A DNA stretch of 64,000 nucleotides, from the NCBI GenBank assembly GCA_028455995.1, contig JABELC010000013.1:248001-312000 (forward strand), in the 5' to 3' direction. The stretch's first letter is position 1; the number at the start of each line of letters is the position of its first letter. A program made the translations under genes and the position numbers. Below are positions 35,403-46,608 of the stretch, piece after piece. Below the pieces are notes generated by a model that worked only from the letters and a program-made list of their open reading frames with translations, had not been told where the DNA came from and did not search any database. This DNA is from Scleromitrula shiraiana (taxonomy: Eukaryota > Ascomycota > Leotiomycetes > Helotiales > Sclerotiniaceae).

Positions 35403-37301
35403 ATGTCGTTGATAGTAGACGGCGTCGATCTAGACGCACTCAACTATACAATCAAAGTCCCCTACAATGGAACCAACGCAGCAGGAGGTAACTCATTGAC
35501 CGAAGACCTCAACATCTTCTACGATGTAAGTTCTTCACACCACCAAACTCCCCCAAGCTGAAAATAAACATATAACTAATTGAATGTGAATAATAGGCTG
35601 GAGATATTGCTTGGATGATCACTTGCACAGCTCTTGTGCTTCTCATGATTCCAGGTGTTGGGTATGTGCAGATACGAAAAAAACGTGGACATCTTATTTT
35701 TTTTGTGTCACGGAAGCTAATTAATTCTCTTTTTGAAAATTACACAGATTCTTCTATTCAGGTTTGGCTCGTAGAAAGTCGGCTCTTTCCTTGATTTGGC
35801 TCTCGATTATGGCTACGGCTGTTGTTTCTTTCCAGTGGTTCTTCTGGGGTTACTCGCTTTCGTTTTCTCATACTGCTGGTAGTTATATTGGTGATTTGGA
35901 AAATAGTAAGTTAATCAATCATACTTCCAAGATCGATACAACATGGAATAAATATTAACCACTTGGAACTTTCTAGTTGGTTTCCGAAATGTCCTCGCAG
36001 CTCCCTCTGTCGGTTCCTCTAAAATTCCTGATCTCCTCTTTGCAGTCTACCAAGGAATGTTCGCCGCCATCACCGTCGCACTTGCAGTTGGAGCCGTCGC
36101 CGAACGTGGTCGCATGCTCCCTACCATCGTATTCATGTTCGTCTGGTCCACCATCATCTACGATCCGATCGCCTGCTGGACCTGGAACGCATCCGGCTGG
36201 GTGTTCAAACTCGGCGGTCTCGACTTTGCCGGTGGAACCCCAGTGCATATTTCCTCGGGTGCGGCTGCTCTCGCTTACAGCATCATGTTGGGCAAACGTC
36301 GTGGTCACGGTACTCACGAGTTGAACTACCGCCCCCATAATGTTACGCATATTGTTATTGGAACTGTTTTCCTTTGGGTGGGATGGTTTGGTTTCAATGC
36401 TGGGTATGTTTACTTAATTTGTATAATTCTTCCGGGTTTAGTTTTGAAAGTTGTGAAACATACGTATATACAAACTTGCCCAATGTTTCACGACGCATCA
36501 AACAAGTCGCCGAAAGAAACCCATTAGTTCCGAAAACTTACTAACTCAATATCCTCTAGTTCCGCACTCGCAGCAAACATGCGTGCGGTTATGGCAGCCG
36601 TAGTCACCAACTTAGCCGCTTGCGTAGGAGGTATCACATGGTGTGTTCTCGACTACCGTCTCGAGCGCAAATGGTCAACCGTCGGATTCTGCTCCGGTGT
36701 CATCGCCGGTCTCGTAGCCATTACGCCCGGATCTGGATTCGTTCCCGCCTGGGCAGCCGTCATCTACGGAGTCGTCGGAGCCGCCGGGGCCAACTACGCC
36801 ACCAAGCTTAAATTCCTCATCGGCGTCGACGATGCCCTCGATATTTTCGCCGAGCACGCAGTCGGCGGATTCATCGGAAATATCCTCACTGCTTTCTTCG
36901 CCGCGGATTACATAGCGCATCTCGATGGATTCACCGAGATCCCCGGTGGATGGCTCAACCACAACTGGGTGCAGCTCGGCTACCAACTCGCCGATTCCAT
37001 CTCGGGACTCGTCTATTCCTTCGGCGGAACCTGCCTCATCCTGTTCGTCATGAACCTGATCCCGGGGCTTTCCCTCCGCGCCACCGAAGAAGCGGAAATC
37101 ATGGGTATCGACGATGCGGAGATTGGCGAGTTCGCGTACGATTATGTGGAGCTTACGAGAGAGGTTATCAATGATATGACGGATGATAGCGCGAGTAAAT
37201 ATTCGAATCGCGAACCGAGGACTACGACTCCCTCGCCTCGTAATGAGAAGGTTCGTGCGAATGCTTCGGTTGCCGGGGATGCTATTAATACGAGTCAATA
37301 A
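35403..37301 (+). CDS. Ammonium transporter, AMT/MEP family
   Basis: Five exons: 35403-35525, 35597-35661, 35748-35905, 35977-36403 and 36560-37301; 504 residues with about 11 membrane helices. Family motifs: GDIAWMITCTALVLLMIPGVGFFYSGLARRKSA is split by an intron in the VG-F junction, DPIACWTWNASGW, DFAGGTPVHISSGAAALAYS (ammonium transporter signature, with the first pore His), WFGFNAG, and HAVGGFIGNI with the second pore His. The cytosolic tail is about 60 residues, Ser/Thr-rich. It imports ammonium across the plasma membrane; some fungal members also signal filamentous growth. The GATA sites upstream fit nitrogen control. The 233-codon antisense frame over 36675-37376 is a shadow. Confidence 0.95.
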
Positions 37302-39805
37302 ATAAACAAATATATTTTTTGTTTTCTTGTTATATCCTTGTTCTTCTTCCTCCTCTAATTGAGTTTGTCCGTCCATTTCTGTTTATTGTCCACTTTAGAA
37401 TTGGCGCACTTGTTTAAAATTTATTACCTATTACCTATTACCTATTACCTACCTATTACCTTAGGTACCTATTACCTATTATATTACTGCTCAAATAGAC
37501 TGGGTTGATTAATTGATTAATTGATTAATTCGTTGGGTTTGATGTGATGTGGATTTATTCACATTCATTCACATTTCTCTCCCTCTTTCCTCTTTCCTCC
37601 TTCCTCCTCATATCTCAATATCTCAATATCAACATAAAGCACAATATACTCACGACCCGACCATTTTTTTCTCCTCCTTCCTTCATTCCTTCATCTATTT
37701 ATTCGTCCATCCATTCATCCATTCGCCCAACCGGTCTAGTCACTAGCAAGTTTTAAGAATATGATTATATGATAAGAGAAGATATGATATAATAAGATAA
37801 AATATAATAAGATAAAATAAGAGAAAAGAAAACAAAGTTGCGAAGAAAAAAAAATTATATTGAGAGAAGCTAGTTTATATGAATGGTTATATGAATGAAT
37901 GGATGGATAAATGAATGAATGAATAAATAAATGAATAAATGGATTTGAAAACTCTTTTTTATATGCTACTAGTGGATATATAATATAATATAATATAATA
38001 TGATATAGTATAATAATTTGAAATAGGATAGATAGATACTAGTACTTGGAATTTATAAATGGATGGATGAATATATGGATGGATGGATATATATATATTT
38101 TTATATATGATATTCTATATAATATTCTATATGATATATATATATATATCTGCTAGTGTCTAATACGTCGATATGATATAATATAATATATCGATATGAT
38201 ATAATATGATATATCGATATAATATACTAATAATAAAAACGATTCAGAATATCATTACTAATAATTCAATATATTACTAATAATACTAAATAAATATATA
38301 CTAATAATTAAATATTAATAATCATTATAATAATCAATAAATAAATTATAATTTTTTTTTTACTATCTTTTACTATCTTTTACTATCTTTTACTATTTTT
38401 TACTATCTTTTACTATCTTTTACTATCTTTTACTATTTTTTACTATTTTTTACTATTTTTTACTATTTTTTACTATTTTTTACTATTTTTTACTATCTTT
38501 TACTATTTTTTACTATTTTAAATTATTTATTCATTTATATTATCTTTTTTATAAATGAATAAATAAATAAATCATAATGATATGTATGATAAATGCCAGT
38601 GTGAGTAGAAAAGAAAATAATCTTTTAGAAACTTGAACTTAATAATTTATGATGAGTTTATATTCAAGTTCTTTTTATATATTATATATCATAAAATCAC
38701 AAAATATCACATCATAAAATCATTATATAATCTACTATTTAAAATCTATTTCTCTATTCATCTCATCTCATCTTCTTCTCTTCTATCCCATCCTATCCTC
38801 ACTCTCCTTTCCTTTCCTTTCCCCCCCTTAAGCTCTTTCCCCCGGGTTAATCAACTTCATATTTATTATATTCAAGTTGATATATAAATTATAATATAAT
38901 ATAATCCTATAAATTATAATATAATACTACTAGTAATATAACACAACACACACAACATAATCCAATCCAACACACACAACACAATAAAATACAATCTAAT
39001 AAAATAAAATAATCATACAAGTTCCGAGTCCTAGCCCACCTATGTATACATACATACATACATTCCTCTCCTCCGAGTCTCCGAGTCTTATATATATAAA
39101 TTTCATCACTCTCCTCTGCACTCCTCTGCACTCCTCCTTTCTCATCCTCATTCTCATTCTCATTCTCATTCTCAATTCTCAAAAATAATTACATCTCCCT
39201 TCAAGTTCCTTTCTCGCTTAAACCCATATCAACTTAGACTTTACCAAGTATCAAACCAATCAACCGTCTAACCAGCCAACCATCCAGCCTTACCATCCCA
39301 CATCGATATATATATCCATTCCCATCCCCATTCCCATCCCCATGCAGATATGTATATATATATATGTATATATGTAATGTAGTACTTTCAACCACAACAT
39401 CAAAGTACAGAAAGAAAAAGAAGAGAAAAAGAGAAAGAAAAAAAAATATCAGCACGAATAAATAAATAAATAAACTCCGTTCCATTCCTATCCATTCCTA
39501 TCCATTCCATTCTTTTCTACTCCATCCATCCATCCCATCCTATCCCATCCCATCCCATTGCAAATATGATATCCTTAAAGCAAGCAAGCAAGCAAGCAAA
39601 CAAACAAACAAGTAAATAAATAAATGGGTAAATAATATACCATCTCACACACATCAAAAAAACGCTAAAAGTCGCTTGACGAAACAATTTCAAAACCATC
39701 CACTCCCACTACCACTCCCACTACCACGCACATCATATTAAATATCATATCATAATCCCAACCAACCAATTAATCAACCAATTAATCAACCAATTAATCA
39801 ACCAA
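37302..39805. other. Convergent intergenic region, AT-rich with tandem arrays
   Basis: 2.5 kb between the stops of the ammonium transporter and the coiled-coil gene. It includes (CTATTAC)-like units at 37422-37480, ATATAAT tracts near 37970-38290, a 10-bp satellite at about 38360-38515, CATTCT units near 39145-39175, AAGC/AAAC units at 39580-39615 and four copies of a 12-bp AACCAATTAATC unit ending directly at the stop codon of the neighbouring gene (39757-39805). No gene is seen. Confidence 0.6.
38360..38515. repeat. Decamer satellite TACTATCTTT / TACTATTTTT
   Basis: About 15 units of 10 bp. Two versions alternate in blocks that differ only by C or T at the sixth base, so the array has a readable internal order of variants. 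Confidence 0.92.
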
Positions 39806-42800
39806 TTAATTAGCCCCAAGAGTAGCAAAACGACCTTCAAAAGCTCTCAATCTCTCCTGCTCAATCATCTTCTGTAATTTCTTCGTCTCCCTAACCGCCT
39901 CCTCTCGTTCATTTTGAAGTTCCATAACTTCAATTTGTGCAATATTCATACGACCAACAACCTCCTCCATTTCCTTATCCGCATCTGCTAGAGCTGCTTC
40001 GAGATTCATGACTTGCTGCTTCAAGAATTCTACTTTCGAGTCCTCTGATACCGAAATTCCTTTACCTGAAGTGGTGATTGAGAGACGAGGCAATTTCTTA
40101 GGATTGGAGAATAATGGTGAAATTGGAGATTTTGGTCCAAACGATCGAGGAGAACGAAGTTCAGGCTTAATACGATGGAGTTGAATATTGTGACTTTCCT
40201 TGAGATCACGAATCTCGTCTTCGTGACGAGCGATTGTTGATTCAGAGGCATGCTGAGCTGCCATAAGTTGATCTTCCAAAGTCTTTAATCTGACTTGTAG
40301 AAGCATAATCTTTTGAGCATTGGCCTTTTGCTCTCTTTCTCCTCGTTCAATGGTCTCAGCTAGACGTTGTCTGAGAGTACTATTGGAGGAGAGTTGTTGT
40401 CGGACTTGAGCCGCCAACCCTTCAACTCGTTTTGCAGATTCACGCAACTCGTCTGCAAGTTCCATTTCATCTTTGAGATGTTGTTTTTCGGAATCTTTCA
40501 AAGAATCAGATTGTTCTCGGAGAGCATCAACCTCTTGTTGAGCAACATCACGCTCATAGATAGCATCCGATAAGCTCTTCTCTAGTCTTTCCATAGCTCT
40601 GGCAGTCTCTTCATCATTAGAAGCCGACATCTCAAGATTCTTGATCCGTTCAAGCGATTCGGTGTAAGCTGATTGAAGATCTTTGTATGCACGCTCGAGA
40701 GTTTCGGAAGTTGCACAAGAACTACCTGGTCGTGATTCAGTACTGGATCGTTTGGAAATCAGAATATCCTTTTCTTGCAACAAAGTACGTAGAGATCCAA
40801 TCTCCTGTTCGGCACGATCAAGATCCATCTTCAAACCACCGAGACCCTTCTCGCATTGCCACTTCTGCTCTATTGCTTCATCAGCACGGCGGCGAAGAGT
40901 ATTGATTTCTTCTCTCAGATTGGAAACCTCTTGATCATATCCTACCCGTCTAGGTGACGATGTCAAAGCACGATCTCTCTCCATTTCTAATTGGCGAATC
41001 CTTTTCTGATTTTCGCGATTTTGATGTTCTTGACGTTCAAGTAAGGCTTTAAGAGCACGATGTAAAGAGTCTCGTTGAAGCTCAATGTCTTTTACACGCT
41101 CCGCAAGGGCATCTCTAGATTCTGTAGTTTTGACAGAGGATGATCTTGATAAGCCACCTGGTGAACGAGCGGTCCTACTCGTTTGTGCAAGAGAGTTCGA
41201 TCGCTTTAGACCACCCAAACCACCACCCAAACCACCACCCAAACCACCTCCCAGGCCACCCATAAAAGATGTTCTTATCTTAGGTGTACCCATCATCTCT
41301 TCCGAAATGGTTCCAAACTGATCCCTTTCTTGCATTTCCATCTGCAATCGCTGTGCATTGATTAAAGTTGTATTTTCCTTTTTGAGAGTTTGAAGTTCTT
41401 GTTGCATCTTACTTTGCTCGTAGGTGAGTTTTTCATGCTCTGCAGCTTGCGCTTCCAACCCTTCAACCCGTGCTCTAAGCTGGGGAACGATTTCATCTCG
41501 TAGGTTATCACGCTCGTTATGAGAGGTTTCAAGTTCCCCTTTGAGTGCCGTTAAGAGATCTTCAAAGTTGTCTTTGACTTGTCGTTCTTCAGATAGTTTA
41601 CGGCGTAAATCTTCGCAAGTTGCTTCCAACTCCTTTAAGCGTCCAGTTGTATCGAGAGAATTTATCGCAGCGAGGTCGACCTGAAGACAATATGTTAGTT
41701 ATGAAAACACTATTATATGGGGTATAATACCTGAGAAGCTCTTTGCTCAAGAGTACGAATCTGAGTTTCAAGCTGTTTTCTGATAGCCCTCTCATCCTGC
41801 ACTTTGTTTGTAAGCTCTAACCTGATCGAAGCTTTCTCTTGTTCCGTCTTTCTCTGAATCCGATCCATCTCTTCTTGTTTGTGATCTAGCTCCCCATACC
41901 GAGCAATCGAGCTAGTACCAGAATCTGAGAAGTAGTCGCTTGTACGTTTGCTAGCATTAGGTCCTAAATTTTGGGCTTCTGATTGTAATCTCTCTACCAG
42001 ATCTTCCAAATCCATCTCCCTCTTTATCGAAGAGGCCAGCTCTGTACTGATATCTTTCAATTCTTTCTCCATTTCGTCGATTTGTAGCGGTATATTGGGC
42101 GCTGCTAGTGGTACTTCGAGATATGCATTCCCGTAATACTTTGACGCATCTGCATTTGCTTTTGGAACATCGATCGCGGACGGCGGCGGAGCTTTAGTAT
42201 TGTTTGTCCTGGAGTAGGATTCATTAACTTCAGGTAGTTGGTATGGTGATACATTTGTCGAAGGTATTGGAGAATAATCTGTTTTGTCTTCTGAGAAGGT
42301 AGTTGTTGAACTAGATGGGGATGCGTTTCCTCCCCAACTAAAGAGAGAGCCAAGTTTGCCAGGAGACTTTGGCTTGTGAATGGTTGAAGTAGAGTTGTGA
42401 GATTCGTGAGTGAAAGTTCGTTTTGGAGGATTAGGTATAATATTGTGTGGTGGTGTAGGTTTAGAGGAAAATATAGACATAGTAGCCGAATCCGTGCGAC
42501 TTCCTGGGCTGGAGTCCATGTACCAATGACCAGTAGATTCAGTATCAGAACCCTCAGATGAATCACTGATCAACCTTGCATGCCTTGAGGCTCCCGGTAG
42601 ACTTGTTTGAGATGGAACTATAAGATTTGGACTTCTTGGACTGAGAATTCGATCTTGTTCGAGGGGTTGTTCGGTAGGCACTGACGTCCAAGCACTATGT
42701 TCGTTTGAAGTTCTGTTGGTCAAGGTACTTTAGCATTCATATGAAACAACCAAACAATACTTCCCGACTAGAGATGAACTAATAAACGTACTTTGAAGGA

Positions 42801-43312
42801 TGTTTCGAGTTCCTTATAGAACTTCGTATTGGACTCCGTCCAAAGCTTTTAGAACCGTCAGGTGAGAATGGAACCGCAATTTTAGAGTCAGATGGAAACT
42901 CATATAAAGTTGGACTATCGCCAACTGTAGCAAATCTTGAGAATGGTTGATCCGGCTCAGGCAATTCCTCCAAAGTGGGATTAAAGTATTCCGACGAGGA
43001 AAACCTGGTAGAAAACCTCGTTGCCAAAGGCGAGGCAGTTACAGGTAAAGGTTTACGACGAACAGAAGAGACAGAATTAATTGACGCCGAGGAATATGTA
43101 CGAGATCTAAGTGTGGCTGACTGTTGGGTTTGCGATGGATTCTTTGACGATGAAGGCCGAGGGTTCGGTCTCTGTTGGTTTTCTTGTTGATGATTGACCG
43201 GGGTAGAATCCAAGAGATGGGGTGAGATAGATTGATTATTTGAAGCGTAATGAGTATCTGAATAAGTAGCAGAGGGGTGAGGGTTTCCTCGTATATCTGC
43301 GACGAACGCCAT
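39806..43312 (-). CDS. Large coiled-coil protein of unknown function
   Basis: Three exons: 43312-42792, 42727-41731 and 41680-39806; 1130 residues. Residues 1-400 are Ser/Pro-rich and disordered with many SP/TP sites (SPRSPNL, KSPGKLGS), suggesting phosphorylation. From about 390 to the end there are long heptad-repeat coiled coils (EMEKELKDISTELASSIKRE, EERQVKDNFEDLLTALKGEL, LRQRLAETIERGEREQKANA). They are broken at about 640 by a GGGLGGGLGGGLGG linker encoded by a 12-bp minisatellite and by a second Ser/Pro segment near 1020 (LRSPRSFGPKSPISPLF). Such proteins often organise microtubules, septa or vesicle tethers; I cannot assign one. Both introns keep frame with GT-AG ends. Confidence 0.88.
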
Positions 43313-44451
43313 TGTTTTCCGTAGGGCCGATATGGGACAATAATTATCAAGACATTAAGTTATTAGAGTACGGATGGAGAAAGGGAAAAAGATGTGCACA
43401 ATGGACAGTGCACTTATGGGATCCAGAGCAAAAATGGAGGAGAAGGAGAAATTTAGAAAAAAGAGGTTCGAATCCAGAATCCAGAATCCCGAATCCTGAA
43501 TCCTGAATCCGAACTTTCTATTGAAAGTATTGGAAAAGGGTTTAGGGAAATGGATGAAAATGGATGAAAATGGGTCCTAAAGGTTAGAAAATGGATGAAG
43601 GCCCGAAGAGTGAAAGACAAACGTCCACAAGTCGTAATTGAGGCGTGTTGGGGTGTATTGGGGCGTGTTGGGGTAAGGAGTTATTTCGAAGGTTGAAGAT
43701 AGTAAGATCAATCATGTAAACAATCTAAATCGTCTAATAAATCATCTAATCATCTAATCAATCTAATAAGAGCAAGGATTAAAGACTGAAAAGAGAAAAA
43801 GGTTTTAATTGGAAAAAGTAACCACCAAGGGTAATTATATATTATTAAAAGGAAGGTATTGGTTACAATAATAATATAATAATATAATAATAATACAATA
43901 GAATATAATAGGATACAATATACTTAAAAGAAAAGGTCTGAACTCAAATGATTTTTAGATGAACGAGACGAATTGTACCTCAAAATAACCCTTTATAATA
44001 AAGAAAGAAGAATTGAAATAGATGAACCTATAAAATTGAATTGAAAGGGGGAAATATTTAATTCATTATTTCTTATCCTATCATATTCTATCCTATCTTG
44101 TTCTATCTTATCCTATCCTATCCTATCCTATTCTATCCTATTCTATCCTATCCTATCCTATCCTATCTCTTCTATCATTCTCTATTTAGCAATAATTTCA
44201 CCTAAATAAAATTTATCCATATATACAAAAGTATCTTTTTCATAAATAGTAGTAACAAGGATCCTCCCATAAAAGGAATTAAAAAAGCACGGGAAACTTT
44301 CTAAGGTTAAAAAAAGGGAAAGGATGCGCAAGTAAATTTGAATGACAGATCTATACTAAACCTATAATAGAATAATATGATTAAGTAAGTTTAAACGCAT
44401 TCAGGTACCATTAAATTTTAATTGGACCAAGATTAAGATTAAAACTAATCT
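43313..44451. other. Upstream region of the coiled-coil gene, no gene seen
   Basis: It contains GAATCC repeats (43470-43505), GTGTTGGGG repeats near 43645-43680, ATAAT tracts (43865-43925) and a (CCTAT)n array near 44090-44170. Confidence 0.5.
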
Positions 44452-44762
44452 ATATCGGGTCAGGTCCCCTGACACGCCGCCTCTTCTTTATGATCTTTTA
44501 TTTTAATAATATTGTTAGATCACATGTTAGATCACATGTTTTAAATCACATGTTTTAAATCACATGTTTTAAAAAGCTTGTTCAAAAGCTTAAATTTAAC
44601 CAATCAACTACTCTAAAATCTCGATTTTAACCAATCATTTATTTTAAAAAAGTGCCAAGATTCTTCTAAGGCGCTAATAAAATCACCCTTGTATCATACC
44701 AAAAAAAAAAATGAGTAGACTCGTATAAAACCTCTCTTTTTGTAAACAAAAAGAAGAGGCAC
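44452..44762 (+). mobile_element. Non-autonomous repeat element, copy 1
   Basis: About 311 bp, nearly identical in order to 46283-46608. Shared sequence starts ATATCGGGTCAGG and ends AAGAAGAGGCAC. Just inside the left end is a hairpin GTCAGG-TCC-CCTGAC. Subterminal inverted repeats are GCCTCTTCTTT (about 44479-44489) and AAAGAAGAGGC (44750-44760). The right end is itself a palindrome around CTTTTTGT-AA-ACAAAAAG. Inside, a CACATGTTTTAAAT unit is repeated three to four times. There is no coding capacity. It could be a MITE or a Helentron-type non-autonomous element; no clear target-site duplication is visible. Confidence 0.7.
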
Positions 44763-46282
44763 TTTTGGAGGCACATTAAAATATTGAAGTTTTATTCATC
44801 TAATCTTTTTTCTTAAATTTTAATCCATCAACGTTTCTTCTACCTATATTTTATAAATATGAATGGTGAACCGCTTCATTTTTAACCTAAATCCAAATCC
44901 ATATTAATAATTTGTGCCGGAATATAATGAAATGATCTGCAGATAAATAATGTAACAATATAGGAGAATATTTAACAGATGATAGGATATCATTTTATTG
45001 ATACGGAAGTATTAATGAATCTATTGTATCCATTGTATCTATTGCCGCCGTTCAATAATAGAAACCTTAAGATAGATATACATACCACCTACCATCCATA
45101 CCACATCAATAAAGTAAAGTAATGTAACCTCCTTTTCAAATCTTATAATCAATCTAATCCTATCATCTTGTATTCTCTATCTACATCAATGATATATACT
45201 CTACCTAGGTAGATCTATCAACGCACAAATTACAATATACCATTCATTTCATTGATGGATGTAAATAGATAGCAATAATGTATCTAACCATCAAAGTGAC
45301 AATCCATCCTATCGCTTCCTCTTACCAACAATCTACATCCACCACATATATCGATCATAATAGTACTCTCATCCTCTCAATGATAGACAATAATAAGTAA
45401 TAACCACAGCACAGTAAGTATATCGACAAAAAAATAAACTCCACAATCCATGAATGAAATTTAAATTTCATTTATTCCCTATAGATATTACATACATATC
45501 ACGTACATATCACGTACATATCACATACATATTACATACATATCACAATCACATACATAGCCAAAATAACAACCTCAATCCAATAATTCAATACTCTACT
45601 TCTATACCATACCATACCATACCATACCATACCGTCCCTACTCTATCTACAATTCAAATCTAAAAAAACAAAATAATCGGGTACCATCTCCCATCTCCCG
45701 TCCAGACTACATCACTATATAACAAATCCCCACTTTTCATCTCAATCATGATTAATCTCCCGCTTTTAACATGTCGATTTATTATATTTATATTTATATT
45801 TGTTGGATTATTGACTATTGACTCTTTGATTAGATCAACTATCTAGATGTTTATAATGAAATTCCTCATTATAATTCTAACTATGATTATGATTATGATT
45901 ATGATTCTAGACGCTCAAGACGATACTTATCTACCTTGAAATCGAATCTCCCCGGGTGTTTTTGGTGGACACTTACTATATTATATATGGAGATATCTTC
46001 GCTTGATATATATATATATATATATGTATTGGGTGTATTGGTACATACTATCTATCCATCTATCACATCACTCACATCACTCACATTACATCCATATATC
46101 CCCCACCTCATGAATCACAAATCAATCAAATCAAGAATATCAAATCAAATCAAATAAAATATAAACACCATTCCCATCCCCATCCATATCCATATCCATA
46201 TCCATATCATCCATCTCCCACCAATCTTCTCCCCCCTAATCCCTTCCTCCCTTCCTTCCTTCCTTCCCTCCTTCCCTCAACA
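44763..46282. other. Gene-free spacer between the two element copies
   Basis: 1.5 kb, AT-rich, with CATATCACGTA-like units (45490-45560), (CATAC)n at about 45605-45632, TATGAT units (45880-45905), AT dinucleotides near 46008-46024, ATCCAT units (46180-46205) and a CTTCC-rich tract before copy 2. No reading frame looks real, and no reverse transcriptase or integrase remnant was recognised. Confidence 0.5.
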
Positions 46283-46608
46283 ATATCGGGTCAGGTTCCC
46301 TGACACGCCGCCTCTTCTTTATGATCTTTTATTTTAATAATATATTAATTATTAGATCACATGTTAGATCACGTGTTTTAAAAAGCTTGTTCAAAACTTT
46401 AAATTTAACCAATCAATTACTCTAAAATATCGATTTTAACCAATCATTTATATTAAAAAAGTGCCAAGATTCTTTCAAGGCGCTAGTAAAATCACCCTTG
46501 TATCATACTAAAAAAAAAATGAGTAGACTCGTATAAAACCTCTCTTTTTGTAAACAAAAAGAAGAGGCATATAAAACCTCTCTTTTTGTAAACAAAAAGA
46601 AGAGGCAC
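46283..46608 (+). mobile_element. Non-autonomous repeat element, copy 2, with duplicated end
   Basis: Same orientation as copy 1. It has the hairpin GTCAGG-TTC-CCTGAC, the same left inverted repeat and the same interior blocks (AACCAATCA... and GTGCCAAGATTCTT). It differs by having only two CACATGTT/CACGTGTT units where copy 1 has four, and by a 38-bp tandem duplication of the right terminus (TATAAAACCTCTC... to ...GAAGAGGCA), so the end repeat is present twice. Scattered single-base differences show the copies are not recent twins. Confidence 0.7.

Noticed and set aside
36675..37376. 233-codon frame antisense to the ammonium transporter
   Set aside because: It overlaps conserved transporter exons, has biased acidic composition from the complementary codons and no independent support.
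43462..43505. GGTTCGAATCC as a tRNA T-arm
   Set aside because: No acceptor stem, D-arm or anticodon arm upstream; it is part of a GAATCC repeat.
44452..46608. Two direct repeats as LTRs of a retrotransposon
   Set aside because: No primer-binding site or polypurine tract was convincing, no reverse transcriptase remnant lies between them, and the shared ends extend past TG/CA positions.
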